64,000 nt of DNA from Bolinopsis microptera (GCF_026151205.1 NC_087074.1:14345167-14409166); one strand, 5' to 3'. Positions 24,181 to 34,766 are shown, counted from the stretch's first letter. The notes: generated by a model not told the origin, from the sequence alone. Translations and numbers: made by a program.

Positions 24181-25304
24181 TTAAATAGATGTGGATACTG
24201 GTGGGGAGGTGAAACACATTTGTTTACTTTAATAGTGAGCACATGTTCGGCGGGTTGAGGAGGTGAAACACATTTGTTTACATTTTTAGGGTAAGCACAT
24301 GTTCGGCGGGTTGAAGAGGTGATACACATTTTGTATTATAGAAGGCTTGTAACACTTGTAACGCTTTCTTGTTACCCCCCTTTGAAGGCCCCGAATTATT
24401 TTCTGAACGAAACCTCAAAATTAACCGAGAAATCGACCTTCTTATTAACTCATTTTGATGACTGTTTCTGACCTAAAATTGCACGAAAAATCGATTTAGC
24501 TAGGTTTCAGAACCTATAAACACTTCCTTATCCCTCAAAATTGATGTTTTATAGTTGATACGAGCAACAAGCAACATATGTTTTGATCCTTCGGTTCTAC
24601 TCATGACCTAGGCAGTTAAGCTGAACCCGACAGATCGAGGCAATCCTCACCTTATAACTGATCAAGCTGGTACTAACACAATTTTCAGATATAAATGTTC
24701 TTTGCGATACGTTTATTGCAGCTTTGCAACTTGAGTGAAGACCATGCAGAGTACGAAAACACACAGCAGGTAAGCAACTCACTTTTGGTGACTGTTCCTC
24801 ACGAACATTCTGATCCTGTAACATATGAACAGGGAGATCGTCTCCTTAACAAATCGTACAGGTACTATCACAATTTCCAGAGCACAGCATGATAACAAAG
24901 TCAAAAGAAACACAATGAAGGTAGGTTACGAACACCACAATATAACAATCATACTAACAACTGAATTAAATTTATTCTGACGACGGGCAGCCCTGATGTT
25001 CTCCGTGATCCTCAACGAGCGACCACTTGTAATAGAGGTGTTATGTCACGTGACACCGATCCGTCCAATTACAAACAGGACGAGTCAGCAGACGGATATT
25101 ATATCTTCTGTTTACCTTTCTTATCTGTATTTGACCCTTTGTTCACATTGTTTTCTCTACCACAGCTTGGAAATTTTAAGGTGCTCCTATCTGCACCTCA
25201 GTACACACGCCATGATTACGTCATGCAGAACTAGAAATTGTGTAATCCGTGATCGTTATAATGTAACCGTGACCACAGCCCATGGCCATGTACAATGCAA
25301 ACTG

Positions 25305-25306
<2 letters not shown>

Positions 25307-25350
<44 letters not shown>
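25307..25350 (+). repeat. Oligo-G tract, 44 bases
   Basis: Uninterrupted G run at the inner edge of the left arm of the 24185-27199 inverted repeat. Its partner oligo-C run is 26064-26088 (25 bases) on the right arm. Lengths of such runs are unreliable in assemblies. Confidence 0.95.
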
Positions 25351-25351
<1 letters not shown>

Positions 25352-26063
25352 TTGTAGGAACTTATCGTCCAGTCATGAACAGAATATTAACATAATTTTT
25401 TTAGATATTTAAGTAGACCTGGTCATTTTTAAAAAATCACTGTCAACCTCCCTTAAAAAAACAGGGTTCAAGTTGACAATGAAGTTGGGCACACACAAAT
25501 GCGATGTCGCTCAGATAAAGCAACATCTTCGCCACAACTTTGTTTCCCAAAACTTACACTTATAATGGCTGTAACATTTGGCGCCCGACTCAATGTTGGA
25601 CGGAGCTTCAATTGGGACCTGTGGATTGTAGGAACTTTCAATTACTACAGCTGCAATAACAAAATTAAATTTTGAACATCACAATTCGCACCCGCCGTAA
25701 TTGTACTGCTGTAGAGAACACCAATTCACTGGTCACGTTCAAAGCGAAATATTGTGTCAACTTATTTGCTGTGACTTTCATAAGTTAAGCAAAGGAGCAC
25801 TCATGGATATATGCATTATTCCTTTGATTCCAGTTGGTGTAAACTTAAAGCACAGTTCATCATTTGGAATCTCACTCAGTTCATAATCGCGACCTCATAT
25901 TAGAATAAATGTTTTTAATAATACTAATCTCCGCAATTGAACAATTAAACCGAAACATGCTATAACTAAACAAAGTTAATGTTCCGTTCATGATTGAACG
26001 GTTAGCATCACAGTCAGTTGGAGGAGCGACCAACACACTATCAAGATCGGTTGTTTATCTTAA

Positions 26064-26088
26064 CCCCCCCCCCCCCCCCCCCCCCCCC
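26064..26088 (+). repeat. Oligo-C tract, 25 bases
   Basis: Counterpart of the oligo-G run on the opposite arm of the inverted repeat, followed by the shared AACAGTTTGTTG edge. Confidence 0.95.
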
Positions 26089-27314
26089 AACAGTTTGTTG
26101 TATTGTACGTGGGCAATGGGCACGGTTATATAAGTACAACAATCACACTATTTCAAGTTCATGACTTTATCATGGCGTGTTTACCGCGGTGTAGATATTG
26201 CACGCGGACCTTGCCGAGCCGAGATGTGGTAGATATAACAATGTGAACAGAGGGTCAAATAAAGATAAGGAAAGTAAACACACGATATCGATCTGCTCAC
26301 TCTTCCTGTTTGTAATTGGACGGATCGGTGTCACGTGACATAACACCTCTATTACAAGTGGTCGCTCGTTGAGGATCACGGAGAACATCAGGGCTGCCCG
26401 TCGTCAGAATAAATTTAATTCAGTTGTTAGTATGATTGTTATATTGTGGTGTTCGTAACCTACCTTCATTGTGTTTCTTTTGACTTTGTTATCATGCTGT
26501 GCTCTGGAAATTGTGATAGTACCTGTACGATTTGTTAAGGAGACGATCTCCCTGTTCATATGTTACAGGATCAGAATGTTCGTGAGGAACAGTCACCAAA
26601 AGTGAGTTGCTTACCTGCTGTGTGTTTTCGTACTCTGCATGGTCTTCACTCAAGTTGCAAAGCTGCAATAAACGTATCGCAAAGAACATTTATATCTGAA
26701 AATTGTGTTAGTACCAGCTTGATCAGTTATAAGGTGAGGATTGCCTCGATCTGTCGGGTTCAGCTTAACTGCCTAGGTCATGAGTAGAACCGAAGGATCA
26801 AAACATATGTTGCTTGTTGCTCGTATCAACTATAAAACATCAATTTTGAGGGATAAGGAAGTGTTTATAGGTTCTGAAACCTAGCTAAATCGATTTTTCG
26901 TGCAATTTTAGGTCAGAAACAGTCATCAAAATGAGTTAATAAGAAGGTCGATTTCTCGGTTAATTTTGAGGTTTCGTTCAGAAAATAATTCGGGGCCTTC
27001 AAAGGGGGGTAACAAGAAAGCGTTACAAGTGTTACAAGCCTTCTATAATACAAAATGTGTATCACCTCTTCAACCCGCCGAACATGTGCTTACCCTAAAA
27101 ATGTAAACAAATGTGTTTCACCTCCTCAACCCGCCGAACATGTGCTCACTATTAAAGTAAACAAATGTGTTTCACCTCCCCACCAGTATCCACATCTATT
27201 AATCTAAGATATAAATGATGAGTTTGAATGTAAGATTAGGCTTTTTCAGTATACCATGATTAAATTTCGTTTAATAAAGTCTATAATTTTTCACGGATTT
27301 AACAATACTAGCAG

Positions 27315-27470
27315 ATTGCCCGGAGCCTCTTCGAAAATCACACTAAAGAAGTGTTGTTAGAACTACGAAAACTAGAAGAACCTTACAAAATGTTTCTGGA
27401 CTTTGTACGTCCTCCAGATCGAATAAAAACACGCAAGCAATTAAATCTACAAGAAGAACTTGTTACTTAA
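27315..27470 (+). CDS. Possible orphan 3'-terminal exon, unknown protein
   Basis: An acceptor-like TTAACAATACTAGCAG is followed by a 51-codon frame ending in TAA. It encodes a Leu/Glu/Arg-rich helix: ARSLFENHTKEVLLELRKL, then EPYKMFLDFVRPPDRIKTRK. The composition looks like real protein and not random AT-rich DNA. Codon use is like the neighbours. No upstream exon was found: the 3-kb inverted repeat lies directly to the left, so the rest of the gene may be displaced or lost. The family is not recognised. Confidence 0.35.
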   Translation: MARSLFENHTKEVLLELRKLEEPYKMFLDFVRPPDRIKTRKQLNLQEELVT

Positions 27471-28125
27471 ACCATGACAATTAACTTATCTGCAATTTTA
27501 TAAAACCACTGACTGAATGTAACACTGTAACTTGCCAAAAAATATGCGGGTATTAAATATTGAATGAATTTAAATTGTGACAGAATTTTCTACCAACACA
27601 TTCATTTTTTTGGTTTTACACTTTCATATTTTTCTATGATAATTGTAAATTTGTCAGATGATTTAAGATACTTATTTTGATTGGGGACCGCACTGGTTTT
27701 TGGTACACCGGCAAATTTTTACAAAAATCATATGATACATAATTATAAGTATAGACAGTTTTTGGGTTTTCCAAATAGTTTCTGATTATTCTGATTTGCG
27801 ACAAATGATATTGCACTGTTAGGATAAACGACGTTTCAAAGTAACAACTTCTTATTCATGCTCAAATTATTTGTTATATAGTAGTGTTGAAAGTATTAAA
27901 ATGATTTAAGATACTTATAATTATAAGTCATAACAATATAATTTTATCTAACATAAGTGAAAATGAGAGTTGAAAATTATGAGTTATGACGTAACCTTTA
28001 TCGTTTATTCTTTTTAAGAAAACCAACTTTAAAATTAAAACTTGCATATCATGATTTATTTATTTACTAGATTTATTTATTTACTAGATAGTTAATAGTA
28101 AGTTAATATGTCTAGTCCTGTCGTG

Positions 28126-28184
28126 TATATCAAAATTTGCACCTTTAGTCCTTTCTCCGTTCCACGACATCTTGTCCAGTTAAA
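28126..28184 (-). pseudogene. Relic of SLC22-like transporter 3' end
   Basis: Reading the minus strand, the sequence matches the last roughly 18 codons of transporter copies A and B around TGGACAAGATGTCG (the GQDVEERR segment), then carries an in-frame stop where the functional copies read on. The left flank continues with decayed sequence. This shows that a third transporter copy once lay here, 9 kb from copy B. Confidence 0.65.
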
Positions 28185-28189
28185 TAAAA

Positions 28190-28275
28190 ATTTAGCATAA
28201 ACTACATATTCTCTGCTGTTTGAAGCTCAATATGTGTGGAAATGTGGATACAAAATCCAAAAAAGGACAAAACAT
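28190..28275. repeat. Relic of the 20.2-21.6 kb palindrome arm
   Basis: TAAACTACATATTCTCTG and AAATGTGGATACAAAATCC parallel TAAACTACATATTATCTG and AAATGTGGATACTAAGGC at 20598-20655. It directly abuts the transporter relic. Confidence 0.55.
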
Positions 28276-28415
28276 GCACCCAATTATATCAATATATTCA
28301 CCATGGTATTATGTGAACAATACATTTTGCCTCGGTGTAAATATTTCACCAAGTAGATTCTCACCATTGTAGACACTTAAAAAAACGAAACTCCCGTATA
28401 AATGACTATACCAGT

Positions 28416-28452
28416 CCCCCCGCCCCCCCCCCCCCCCCCCCCCCCCCCCCCC
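28416..28452 (+). repeat. Oligo-C tract, about 37 bases
   Basis: C run interrupted by a single G at 28422. It is similar to the oligo-C run at 26064 but is not part of an inverted repeat I can see. Confidence 0.9.
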
Positions 28453-28486
28453 ACATATCAATAAAATATAAAATTCTTATTTATAC

Positions 28487-29359
28487 CTGCTGAATTTTCA
28501 CTGCTTCGATCCGCGTGTTTGTCCTCCTGAAATTGAGCATCTATCAATGATCATAGATCGAGAAGTTGTCAACTGATCGAAATGACGCGACTTGCGTGCA
28601 AGATTGGTCTACGCGGCGACGTGCGTGCATGATCGACGATCGATCGATGCGACGTCGCGTATATACGTGCGCGCATGGTCGGAGTTGTTTTTGTCGGATA
28701 TGTACGATGACAAAGATGTACCGCGCGTTACGACGTATGCGCTTCAAAACTGTGACTGAATAAAAGTGCCAATAAATTTAATACCGATTCATGCGTGCGC
28801 AACGTAACTTTAAAAAGCGCTTTATTACAAATAACAAAAGAACAACAAATTATGTTCGGCTCACTTGTTCTTTAGATTTATCAGGACAAACAGATTCCTT
28901 GCTCAGCTTATGTAGTTTTTCATTTCCGTTCTCCGACTGTAGTTAAAAATGTGATTAGTCACCAGGTTATGTTAAAAAATATCAACTGGAATATTTGGCC
29001 AAAATCAGTCAACAAAATTGTCTTGGCGAAGATTCAACAAATTTAATTGGCTTACCTAAATGATGGTGAGAGTACTGGCTTACCTCTTGATCTATTTATC
29101 GTTTGAATAATATCACCGACTGGTATAGGCTCGAAACATAAAAATAATATTTGCGTGAATTTAAAGTAAAGTCAATTTTAAGTTGATCGAATTTTATAAG
29201 CTAAATTCCAAAATTCGCTTCTGCATGGCCTTAATAAAAAGCTACAGATGATAAGTATGTAATTACCTGTGTTTTAGATGCACTCGGAGTTTCTGTATCA
29301 TCTGGATCCGAAGGGTCACTCTCATAGTTATAATTGGATAACAGTCCCAAACCCGACAT
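28487..29359 (-). CDS. N-terminal exons of an unrecognised acidic protein (3' part not found)
   Basis: Three exons splice in phase: 29359-29267 (ATG start), 28936-28865 and 28526-28487. They encode a hydrophilic, acidic N-terminus beginning MSGLGLLSNYNYESDPSDPD, then ENGNEKLHKLSKESVCPDK and EDKHADRSSENSAG. An acceptor-like TCTTTTTAAG lies 10 bases before the ATG. The LGLLSNY...SD opening recalls the starts of some nuclear acidic proteins (SAP30BP-like), but that is weak. The third exon ends in phase 1 with a GTATAA donor. Further exons must lie below 28487, a region now filled by an oligo-C run and repeat relics, so the gene may be truncated. Intron 2 is CpG-rich. Confidence 0.5.
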
Positions 29360-30377
29360 GGAACAATCCTTAAAAAGAGTTTTCATCAAAAAAAAGTTAT
29401 TATTACTACGTTACTGTAATAATTCTATACTGCATACTAATGCAAAATTAAGACGGATGAAAAAGTGATGACTTTTTAATTTTAATTTAACGAAGTAAAG
29501 TCATTGATCTACTTATACTCTAGTAATTTATAATCTATAATGAAACTAATGTTACAGTATTACATGTTTATTAAATATTCTGAAGAGTTCATATTTCAAT
29601 ACATAATACTTTGACAGTGCCAAATTAAATGTATAAATTATAAGTATACCTAACACACAGCTCATCATCTTATAAACAGCGATACGTATCTAACACATAA
29701 AGCACTTATAAATAGTGACGACAGATATAATATCGTGATGTTCGGTAGGCAATAATTTGTGAACGAACCCCCAAATTTCCGGTAAACCATTGCCATCATG
29801 GATAATGGATAACACAAACATCCTAAAACTTCAAAGTTCATTGAAGCCGTTATTACAAAATCAGGAAAGACCATGTAAGTGACCCAATGATTTTCATTTC
29901 ATAAACATTTAATACAAGATGGCGTGCCCCATTCGAATATTTGAGCACTACATCAATTGCTATTTAAACTTAGATAGAAAGTGGATGTTTCTAGCATAAA
30001 ACTCATTATATAACTCTGTACAAATAATATTGCTATTTAATAAGACTAATTTTTCCACAGTACTCAATCCAAATTCCTAATTGTTATCTCTTTCCTAATT
30101 GTTATCTCATTTTGAACCTCAGGTTCGAGTATGCGGGTCCTCGGGATATCAAGTGAGAACCAAACCATACTTAAGATAAAATTAAAAATTTATTTACACA
30201 CAATGTTTAACAAATTTCAAACTGACAATCAATCACACATTATATTCTTCAATCATCATATTAAAACTTTGTCCGCGACAAAAGTATAATTTAAAAATGT
30301 ACCGTTAATATACAAACGATGACGTTCTTGAACCATCTCAATTTAAGTGTCATTTCTGATATTATGATGATAAAAAT

Positions 30378-31805
30378 TCAGAGCCATTTCGGTCTGTGCA
30401 GAGGGGGCGGGTGATTACAAGAGAAAAATTCATGCTTCAAAACTTGTTCAGCAGTTATTCTTGAGTTGGGGTTAGGATCAAGGCAGCGTGAGAGAAGATC
30501 AAATGCAGAATCTTCAAAAGGCTGCAAAGCGCACGCCTTACTCCGGTCTTCCTCCACATTGTTCGCATCACACCTCTCACACCTAGAGATGTGACTACTC
30601 TCCCTTAGTCTCGTACACATCTTCTTAAGCTCCCACCCAGTCACCGACTTGGACAGGGTCACCTGCTTGCCAATGCTCTTAGCAGCCGCAATTATCATGT
30701 CGCTACCCAGCAGGGTGATAATCTGACATAGCGAGGTCAGATCGTCAGCAGCTTTAAAGAAGGGGTATCTCATACTCAGGAGACTAAGGAATATGACACC
30801 AGCTGCCCAGATATCCACAGCAGTTGTCTGTTGGGGGTGTTTCATTAGCATTTCCGGGGATCTGAAGCCTGGTGTACCCGCACGGGATGCTTCCTGGCCT
30901 GGTTTTAACAGACAGGTGTTACAGATCTCATTACCTGCATGGGCACATTCTCGTTTGGACGATTTGGAACTTGATGATTTGGAGGTTTTACTGCTTGAGT
31001 TTTTGGAGGAGTTCTTGGACATGCTGAAGAAACTCTTCTTCTTTTCCTGCACTCTGGGACTCCTGTCTCTCAGAATGTTGGGTCTCTGTGATCGTTGGTT
31101 CCTGTCAAAGTTTGTCAATTCATTCTTAACATTGTGATCGTGCTTCCGTTTGGTATTTTGTTTATTTTCCTTATCTTCAACTACCATGTCCTCGGCCAGC
31201 CCGAAATCCACCAGAAGAAACTCCCCTTTCTCTCTATCATACAGAAAATTACTAGGCTTGATGTCTCTGTGAATAACGTTGAATCTGTGAACATGGGCCA
31301 AAGCTTCAAACAAAGCTTTCAAATATTTTTGTATTTCCCACTGGTTTGAATCCTGAACGACTTTCAGAAACTTGGTGGCTTTAAAGTAGGGCAGAACCAG
31401 CACCACATTATCCTGGTGCCGGATGATGCACTTTATATCGCACACGTGGTGCTTCCCTCCCAGTCTCTTCAAGTACCTGATCTCATTTGTGATCCTCCAA
31501 GAAGCCGATGTTGGAATGATGTACTTCAAAGCAAATGATGCTTCCGAAGCGATATTTTTAGGCTTGCCATGAAACACATAACTAAACGTTCCGTCTCCCA
31601 AAACATCTATAATATCAAAGTTTCTCTCAACTTCTGGGACTCGCTTGAGGAAACTGGTGATGCAGCTATCAGAATCGTCGCTGGGTTCGGTGTTTCGTTT
31701 CCGTTTTTTGGTGACAATGCTCGGTTCTGGTTCAGGGGCTGGACCATGACTTGATTTGGAGTGAGCTATTGACGCCGTCGCTGATTCACTGTGTCGTGAG
31801 GACAT
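30378..31805 (-). CDS. CDC7: CDC7 (DDK) serine/threonine kinase
   Basis: Cell-cycle kinase that phosphorylates MCM subunits to start DNA replication, with DBF4 as regulatory partner. The coding region is a single exon of 475 residues from an ATG at 31805. The open frame extends further upstream, but an acceptor-like CCAATTCAG lies 5 bases before this ATG. Kinase landmarks in order: Gly loop GDGTFSYVFHG near residue 70, Lys in FALKYI near 94, HRDIKPSNFLY near 180, VDFGLAED near 200. These are followed by the kinase insert typical of CDC7, rich in Lys/Ser, ending in a Cys cluster (NEICNTCLLKPG). Then come RAGTPGFRSPEML and AVDIWAAGVIFLSLLS, a second Cys-containing insert and SRITAEQVLKHEFF. The insert positions match CDC7 and not ordinary kinases. 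The human gene has many introns; none is present here. Confidence 0.95.
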   Translation of the reverse strand: MSSRHSESATASIAHSKSSHGPAPEPEPSIVTKKRKRNTEPSDDSDSCITSFLKRVPEVERNFDIIDVLGDGTFSYVFHGKPKNIASEASFALKYIIPTSASWRITNEIRYLKRLGGKHHVCDIKCIIRHQDNVVLVLPYFKATKFLKVVQDSNQWEIQKYLKALFEALAHVHRFNVIHRDIKPSNFLYDREKGEFLLVDFGLAEDMVVEDKENKQNTKRKHDHNVKNELTNFDRNQRSQRPNILRDRSPRVQEKKKSFFSMSKNSSKNSSSKTSKSSSSKSSKRECAHAGNEICNTCLLKPGQEASRAGTPGFRSPEMLMKHPQQTTAVDIWAAGVIFLSLLSMRYPFFKAADDLTSLCQIITLLGSDMIIAAAKSIGKQVTLSKSVTGWELKKMCTRLRESSHISRCERCDANNVEEDRSKACALQPFEDSAFDLLSRCLDPNPNSRITAEQVLKHEFFSCNHPPPLHRPKWL

Positions 31806-32194
31806 TGGTCCTGAATTGGGAAGGTTTAGAAAAATGCTGAATGAATAGCAAAAGTAACAATATAGCAAATTTTAATTTTAATTCATCGAGGTATATACTG
31901 TCAATCGAATAGATCTTTGTGCAAGCAAGTAAATCTACATAATATGGTCATGTCTATTGTCACAGTATGCATATCTTTTAAAATGTAACGATACGACTGG
32001 GGTGTTCTTATTTTTTATATCTCATATCGTCACAATGTTAACAAATAAACTATAAGAATAAACGTATTTTTAAAATAATTTACCACGCAACGAAAATACA
32101 AAATATTAAAAATCCTACATAATTGACAGTAAAGCATTAGTTTTAATAATTAATGAATAATTTAGAAGTACTAAAACTTACAAAGTATAAACAT

Positions 32195-33493
32195 CTAATC
32201 ACAACAGCTATTATCATATTCATCCTTAACTTCCACTTTTGTATGACCCGTGGAATGTTCTGAATCAGAAAGTGGATTTAAAACAGGAACTTTTCTCTCC
32301 AACAAATGCGCCCCACACTTAGCCAGGGAATCTGCCATGTCATTTCCATAAACAGAAGAATGTCCCTTAACCTTAACCCACCTCACATCAATATAACAAC
32401 ACAACCCGTCCAGTAAGGCGAACATGTCCCTGTTTTTCACTGCATGATTGCCAGCTGTTGTCCAGTTATTCTTCCTCCACCTCAGTATCCATTCTGTCAT
32501 ACCACTGATAACATACTGAGAGTCAGTCCTGATCTCCAGAGCCTCGTAGTCTGACTGCAGCGCGGTCTGCACGGCTCGTACAATAGCCCACAGTTCAGCT
32601 CTCTGGTTAGTTTGGGAGCCCCACAGTCTCTCTATGACGTTTCTAGGGTCGTCTCTACCCCAGAATACACCACATCCTGCCCTTCTCTCGGTCTCAGCTA
32701 ACATGTTGTTTATACAGCAGCCATCAGTGTACACTATTGGTACTCCTGAGTTTGTGAACGTCTCTCCTGTCTCTTTGTTTTGAATTTCTTTCTTGGGCCG
32801 ACCTCTTGAATTGCGTGAAGAAGGAGTTTTCCCGATTTTTCGTTTCCGTTTGGAAAGCTTCTCTGATTCTAATTCGATTGATTTAATAATATCTTCTTCA
32901 AATTGTTGTAAAGAGAACTCGTCATCAAGATCCGTATCATCAGAATATTTAACCTGCTCCTGCGACTCAAGCCGCGCACTTTTCCTCGGAGTCTCGTCTA
33001 TTATATTATTTGACGAAACATGCTTAGGAGCACGGTACAGAGTTACATCTTCTTTTGAAGGATTACAAAAGGTCGTGACAATATCATTCTCACTGGTCAT
33101 GAGGCAGGTATCTCCAGCTGAAGTATCGTCTCCTTTCTCTCCTCCTGTTGCAGATATCTCCTTTTCCCTCATCTCCTTAGCCACAGCTTGCTTCAAAACC
33201 TTCTCGAACAACTCAGACCGCTTCTCATGTTCAGCTACCTCCGTGTGGCGCGCGTGGAAGTAGTAGAAGTACGCCTCGTCATAGGATTGGAACTTCTTGA
33301 ACCTTCCGTACGCGTATCCGGTGATCTGTTCCAGGACCCTGCTGTAGTCTTTGTAGATACCCGGGGTGTAGCCGTGAGTCACGACGTAGTACCCGGGTTG
33401 TTTTTTGGGCGGCATTGTGTACGGACTTTCAGTGATTTCACCTGACAATAACCGTGAAAATATCCGACATCGGGAGAAGCTGCGGGCTAACAT
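32195..33493 (-). CDS. RNASEH1: Ribonuclease H1 with dual start (mitochondrial and nuclear forms)
   Basis: Cleaves RNA in RNA-DNA hybrids, in the nucleus and mitochondria. Single exon, 432 residues. An Arg/Ser-rich, acid-poor N-terminus (LARSFSRCRIFSRLL) fits a mitochondrial presequence. A second Met at residue 27 starts the nuclear form. The hybrid-binding domain lies near residues 33-82 (GYYVVTHGYTPGIYKDY). A long acidic/basic linker with a Lys/Arg cluster follows. The RNase H domain spans about 250-400, with catalytic D257 (VYTDG), E300 (NQRAELWA), D324 (IRTDSQYV) and D385 (GNDMADSLA), plus H378 (KGHSSVYG). All four acidic residues are present. The linker is longer than in vertebrate forms. 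A four-codon uORF ends immediately before the first ATG (see 33494-33508). Confidence 0.95.
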   Translation of the reverse strand: MLARSFSRCRIFSRLLSGEITESPYTMPPKKQPGYYVVTHGYTPGIYKDYSRVLEQITGYAYGRFKKFQSYDEAYFYYFHARHTEVAEHEKRSELFEKVLKQAVAKEMREKEISATGGEKGDDTSAGDTCLMTSENDIVTTFCNPSKEDVTLYRAPKHVSSNNIIDETPRKSARLESQEQVKYSDDTDLDDEFSLQQFEEDIIKSIELESEKLSKRKRKIGKTPSSRNSRGRPKKEIQNKETGETFTNSGVPIVYTDGCCINNMLAETERRAGCGVFWGRDDPRNVIERLWGSQTNQRAELWAIVRAVQTALQSDYEALEIRTDSQYVISGMTEWILRWRKNNWTTAGNHAVKNRDMFALLDGLCCYIDVRWVKVKGHSSVYGNDMADSLAKCGAHLLERKVPVLNPLSDSEHSTGHTKVEVKDEYDNSCCD

Positions 33494-33508
33494 TCAGAGT
33501 GCCGCCAT
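33494..33508 (-). promoter_or_regulatory. Four-codon uORF abutting the RNASEH1 first ATG
   Basis: Read on the minus strand: ATG GCG GCA CTC TGA, directly followed by the RNASEH1 ATG with no spacer. An acceptor-like CTACTCTACAG sits two bases before the uORF. In mammals a uORF and the context of the two ATGs set the mitochondrial/nuclear ratio of RNase H1. The same function here is inferred from layout. Confidence 0.6.
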
Positions 33509-33905
33509 ATCTGTAGAGTAGGATTAGGTTAACAGTGAACAAGATTTAACAGTTAATTTAGATTATGAAAATATATGAATATTGATAATATATCAATGTT
33601 TCTTAATTTTACCATACTGCGCTTTAAGTTGAAAAACTAGCGAGTGATAACTGATAACCAGGGCCAATGGTTTAATGAATGAAAACGCAAAGCCCGAACA
33701 TAAAACTCTAAGCGTTTATACAATCATGAATCATGAACTCTACAAGCTTAATAAATTAATCTATTATAAGGCTATAAATACAAAATAAAGATCACTTAAA
33801 GATACATATAATAAAAAGAAGCTCTGACTCCAAAGAAGGGATGCTGGCGACTGCTCACGAGGAACTCGTTTTCGCAATATTCTTAAGTTATGTTAAGTAT
33901 GTTTT

Positions 33906-34406
33906 CTATTTATAGCTTAGTCCAGCATTATGATTCATAGCTTCGCTCTCGGCTTTGGCTCGTTGCATAATTGTCTGATTTACAACTTTTAGGCCGTCTT
34001 GAAATCTGTCCATACATTTTGCTATACACTGTCTTTCGCCGTTACCTGAATTGAGAATATATTATCATCACAACACGTACATTATGCAATGAATAGAATT
34101 TTACGAGTATGAAAATAAACAATTTATTAGAAGTTCAACTTACAGAATACTCATGAAGTTTAATAACAACTTAAAACAACTAAGAGTAAAGTGATATAAT
34201 TTACCTAACGGTGACGACGTTGGCTTATAGATACACCGTTCGAAACACTTTTGATTCATAAACTTCACGATGTTCATCTGACTTTCAAGTTGAATTGAAG
34301 TTTCGATAGCGGTTATTACGTCCTGCATCTTTATCGCATCTGACGGGTGAAGAGAGGAGGTACCGGATGCACTCTGACCAAATGAGTCGTAAGATTCAGC
34401 GTTCAT
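33906..34406 (-). CDS. TIMM13: TIMM13, small Tim chaperone of the mitochondrial intermembrane space
   Basis: Forms a hexameric chaperone with TIMM8-type partners that escorts membrane proteins across the intermembrane space. Two exons, 34406-34205 and 34045-33906, join in phase 1 to give 113 residues. The twin CX3C signature is complete: CFERC, fifteen residues, CIAKC. The sequences around it (KPTSSPLGNGERQ, then MDRFQDGLKVVNQTIMQR) match Tim13 more than Tim8, Tim9 or Tim10. Tim13 of other animals is about 95 residues; this form has a longer Ser-rich N-terminus and a longer C-terminal tail. Exon 2 is too short to show as an independent long frame. It lies 360 bases downstream of NSUN2 and about 400 bases upstream of RNASEH1, same strand. 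Confidence 0.9.
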
Positions 34407-34675
34407 ATTTGTAGCTAGAAACTAGAGAGTTTGTGTCATTAGACTGTTAATTCTACGATTTTATAACTAAATTATCAAGGTGATAGTAATTGAAATGGTT
34501 AATTTTTAAAGCTTTGTACGTTTGGCAATGATTGATTAATAAAACGACGGTCAATGTTTGGTTAAAACTGGGTCAAAACTTAAAACAACTGAATAAAAGC
34601 AGTAAATAAATTAAACGTAAAAACACCCATAAAATTGTTATTACTTCTCAGTCACGTTAAATCAGTACTCAACGT

Positions 34676-34714
34676 ATGCATAAAAAGATAAGCCTCCTTA
34701 AAAAGATAAGCCTC
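34676..34714 (+). repeat. 18-bp tandem duplication
   Basis: AAAAAGATAAGCCTCC occurs twice in tandem just downstream of the NSUN2 stop. No function is inferred. Confidence 0.8.
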
Positions 34715-34766
34715 CAAGATAACATCTTCATCAGCGTTAAGCGACTTCTTTGCAGACATCGTCTTC

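Larger units (their letters stand above)
24185..27199. repeat. 3-kb inverted repeat, arms about 0.85-1.1 kb, with oligo-G/oligo-C inner edges
   Basis: Positions x and 51384-x are complementary with no indels from TAGATGTGGATACTGG at 24186 (mirror CCAGTATCCACATCTA ending 27198) to about 25075. Divergence then rises toward the inner boundaries. These boundaries are marked by AACTGTT followed by an oligo-G run (25307-25350) on the left and an oligo-C run (26064-26088) on the right. The roughly 710-base centre is unique and AT-rich and encodes nothing recognised. TTAA lies directly outside both ends (24181-24184 and 27199-27202), as expected for a TTAA-inserting element such as piggyBac relatives, but the two sites are one base out of symmetry. 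Confidence 0.9.

Noticed and set aside
25307-25350. Reading frame encoding a poly-glycine stretch through the oligo-G run
   Set aside because: It is produced by the homopolymer inside an inverted repeat and has no conserved flanks.
24597-26787. Pairs of 65- and 75-codon frames on opposite strands of the 24-27 kb region as genes
   Set aside because: They are exact mirror copies caused by the inverted repeat and resemble no protein family.
28566-28763. Arg-rich frames on both strands in the CpG-rich intron
   Set aside because: They follow from CG-rich composition; neither splices in phase with neighbouring exons.
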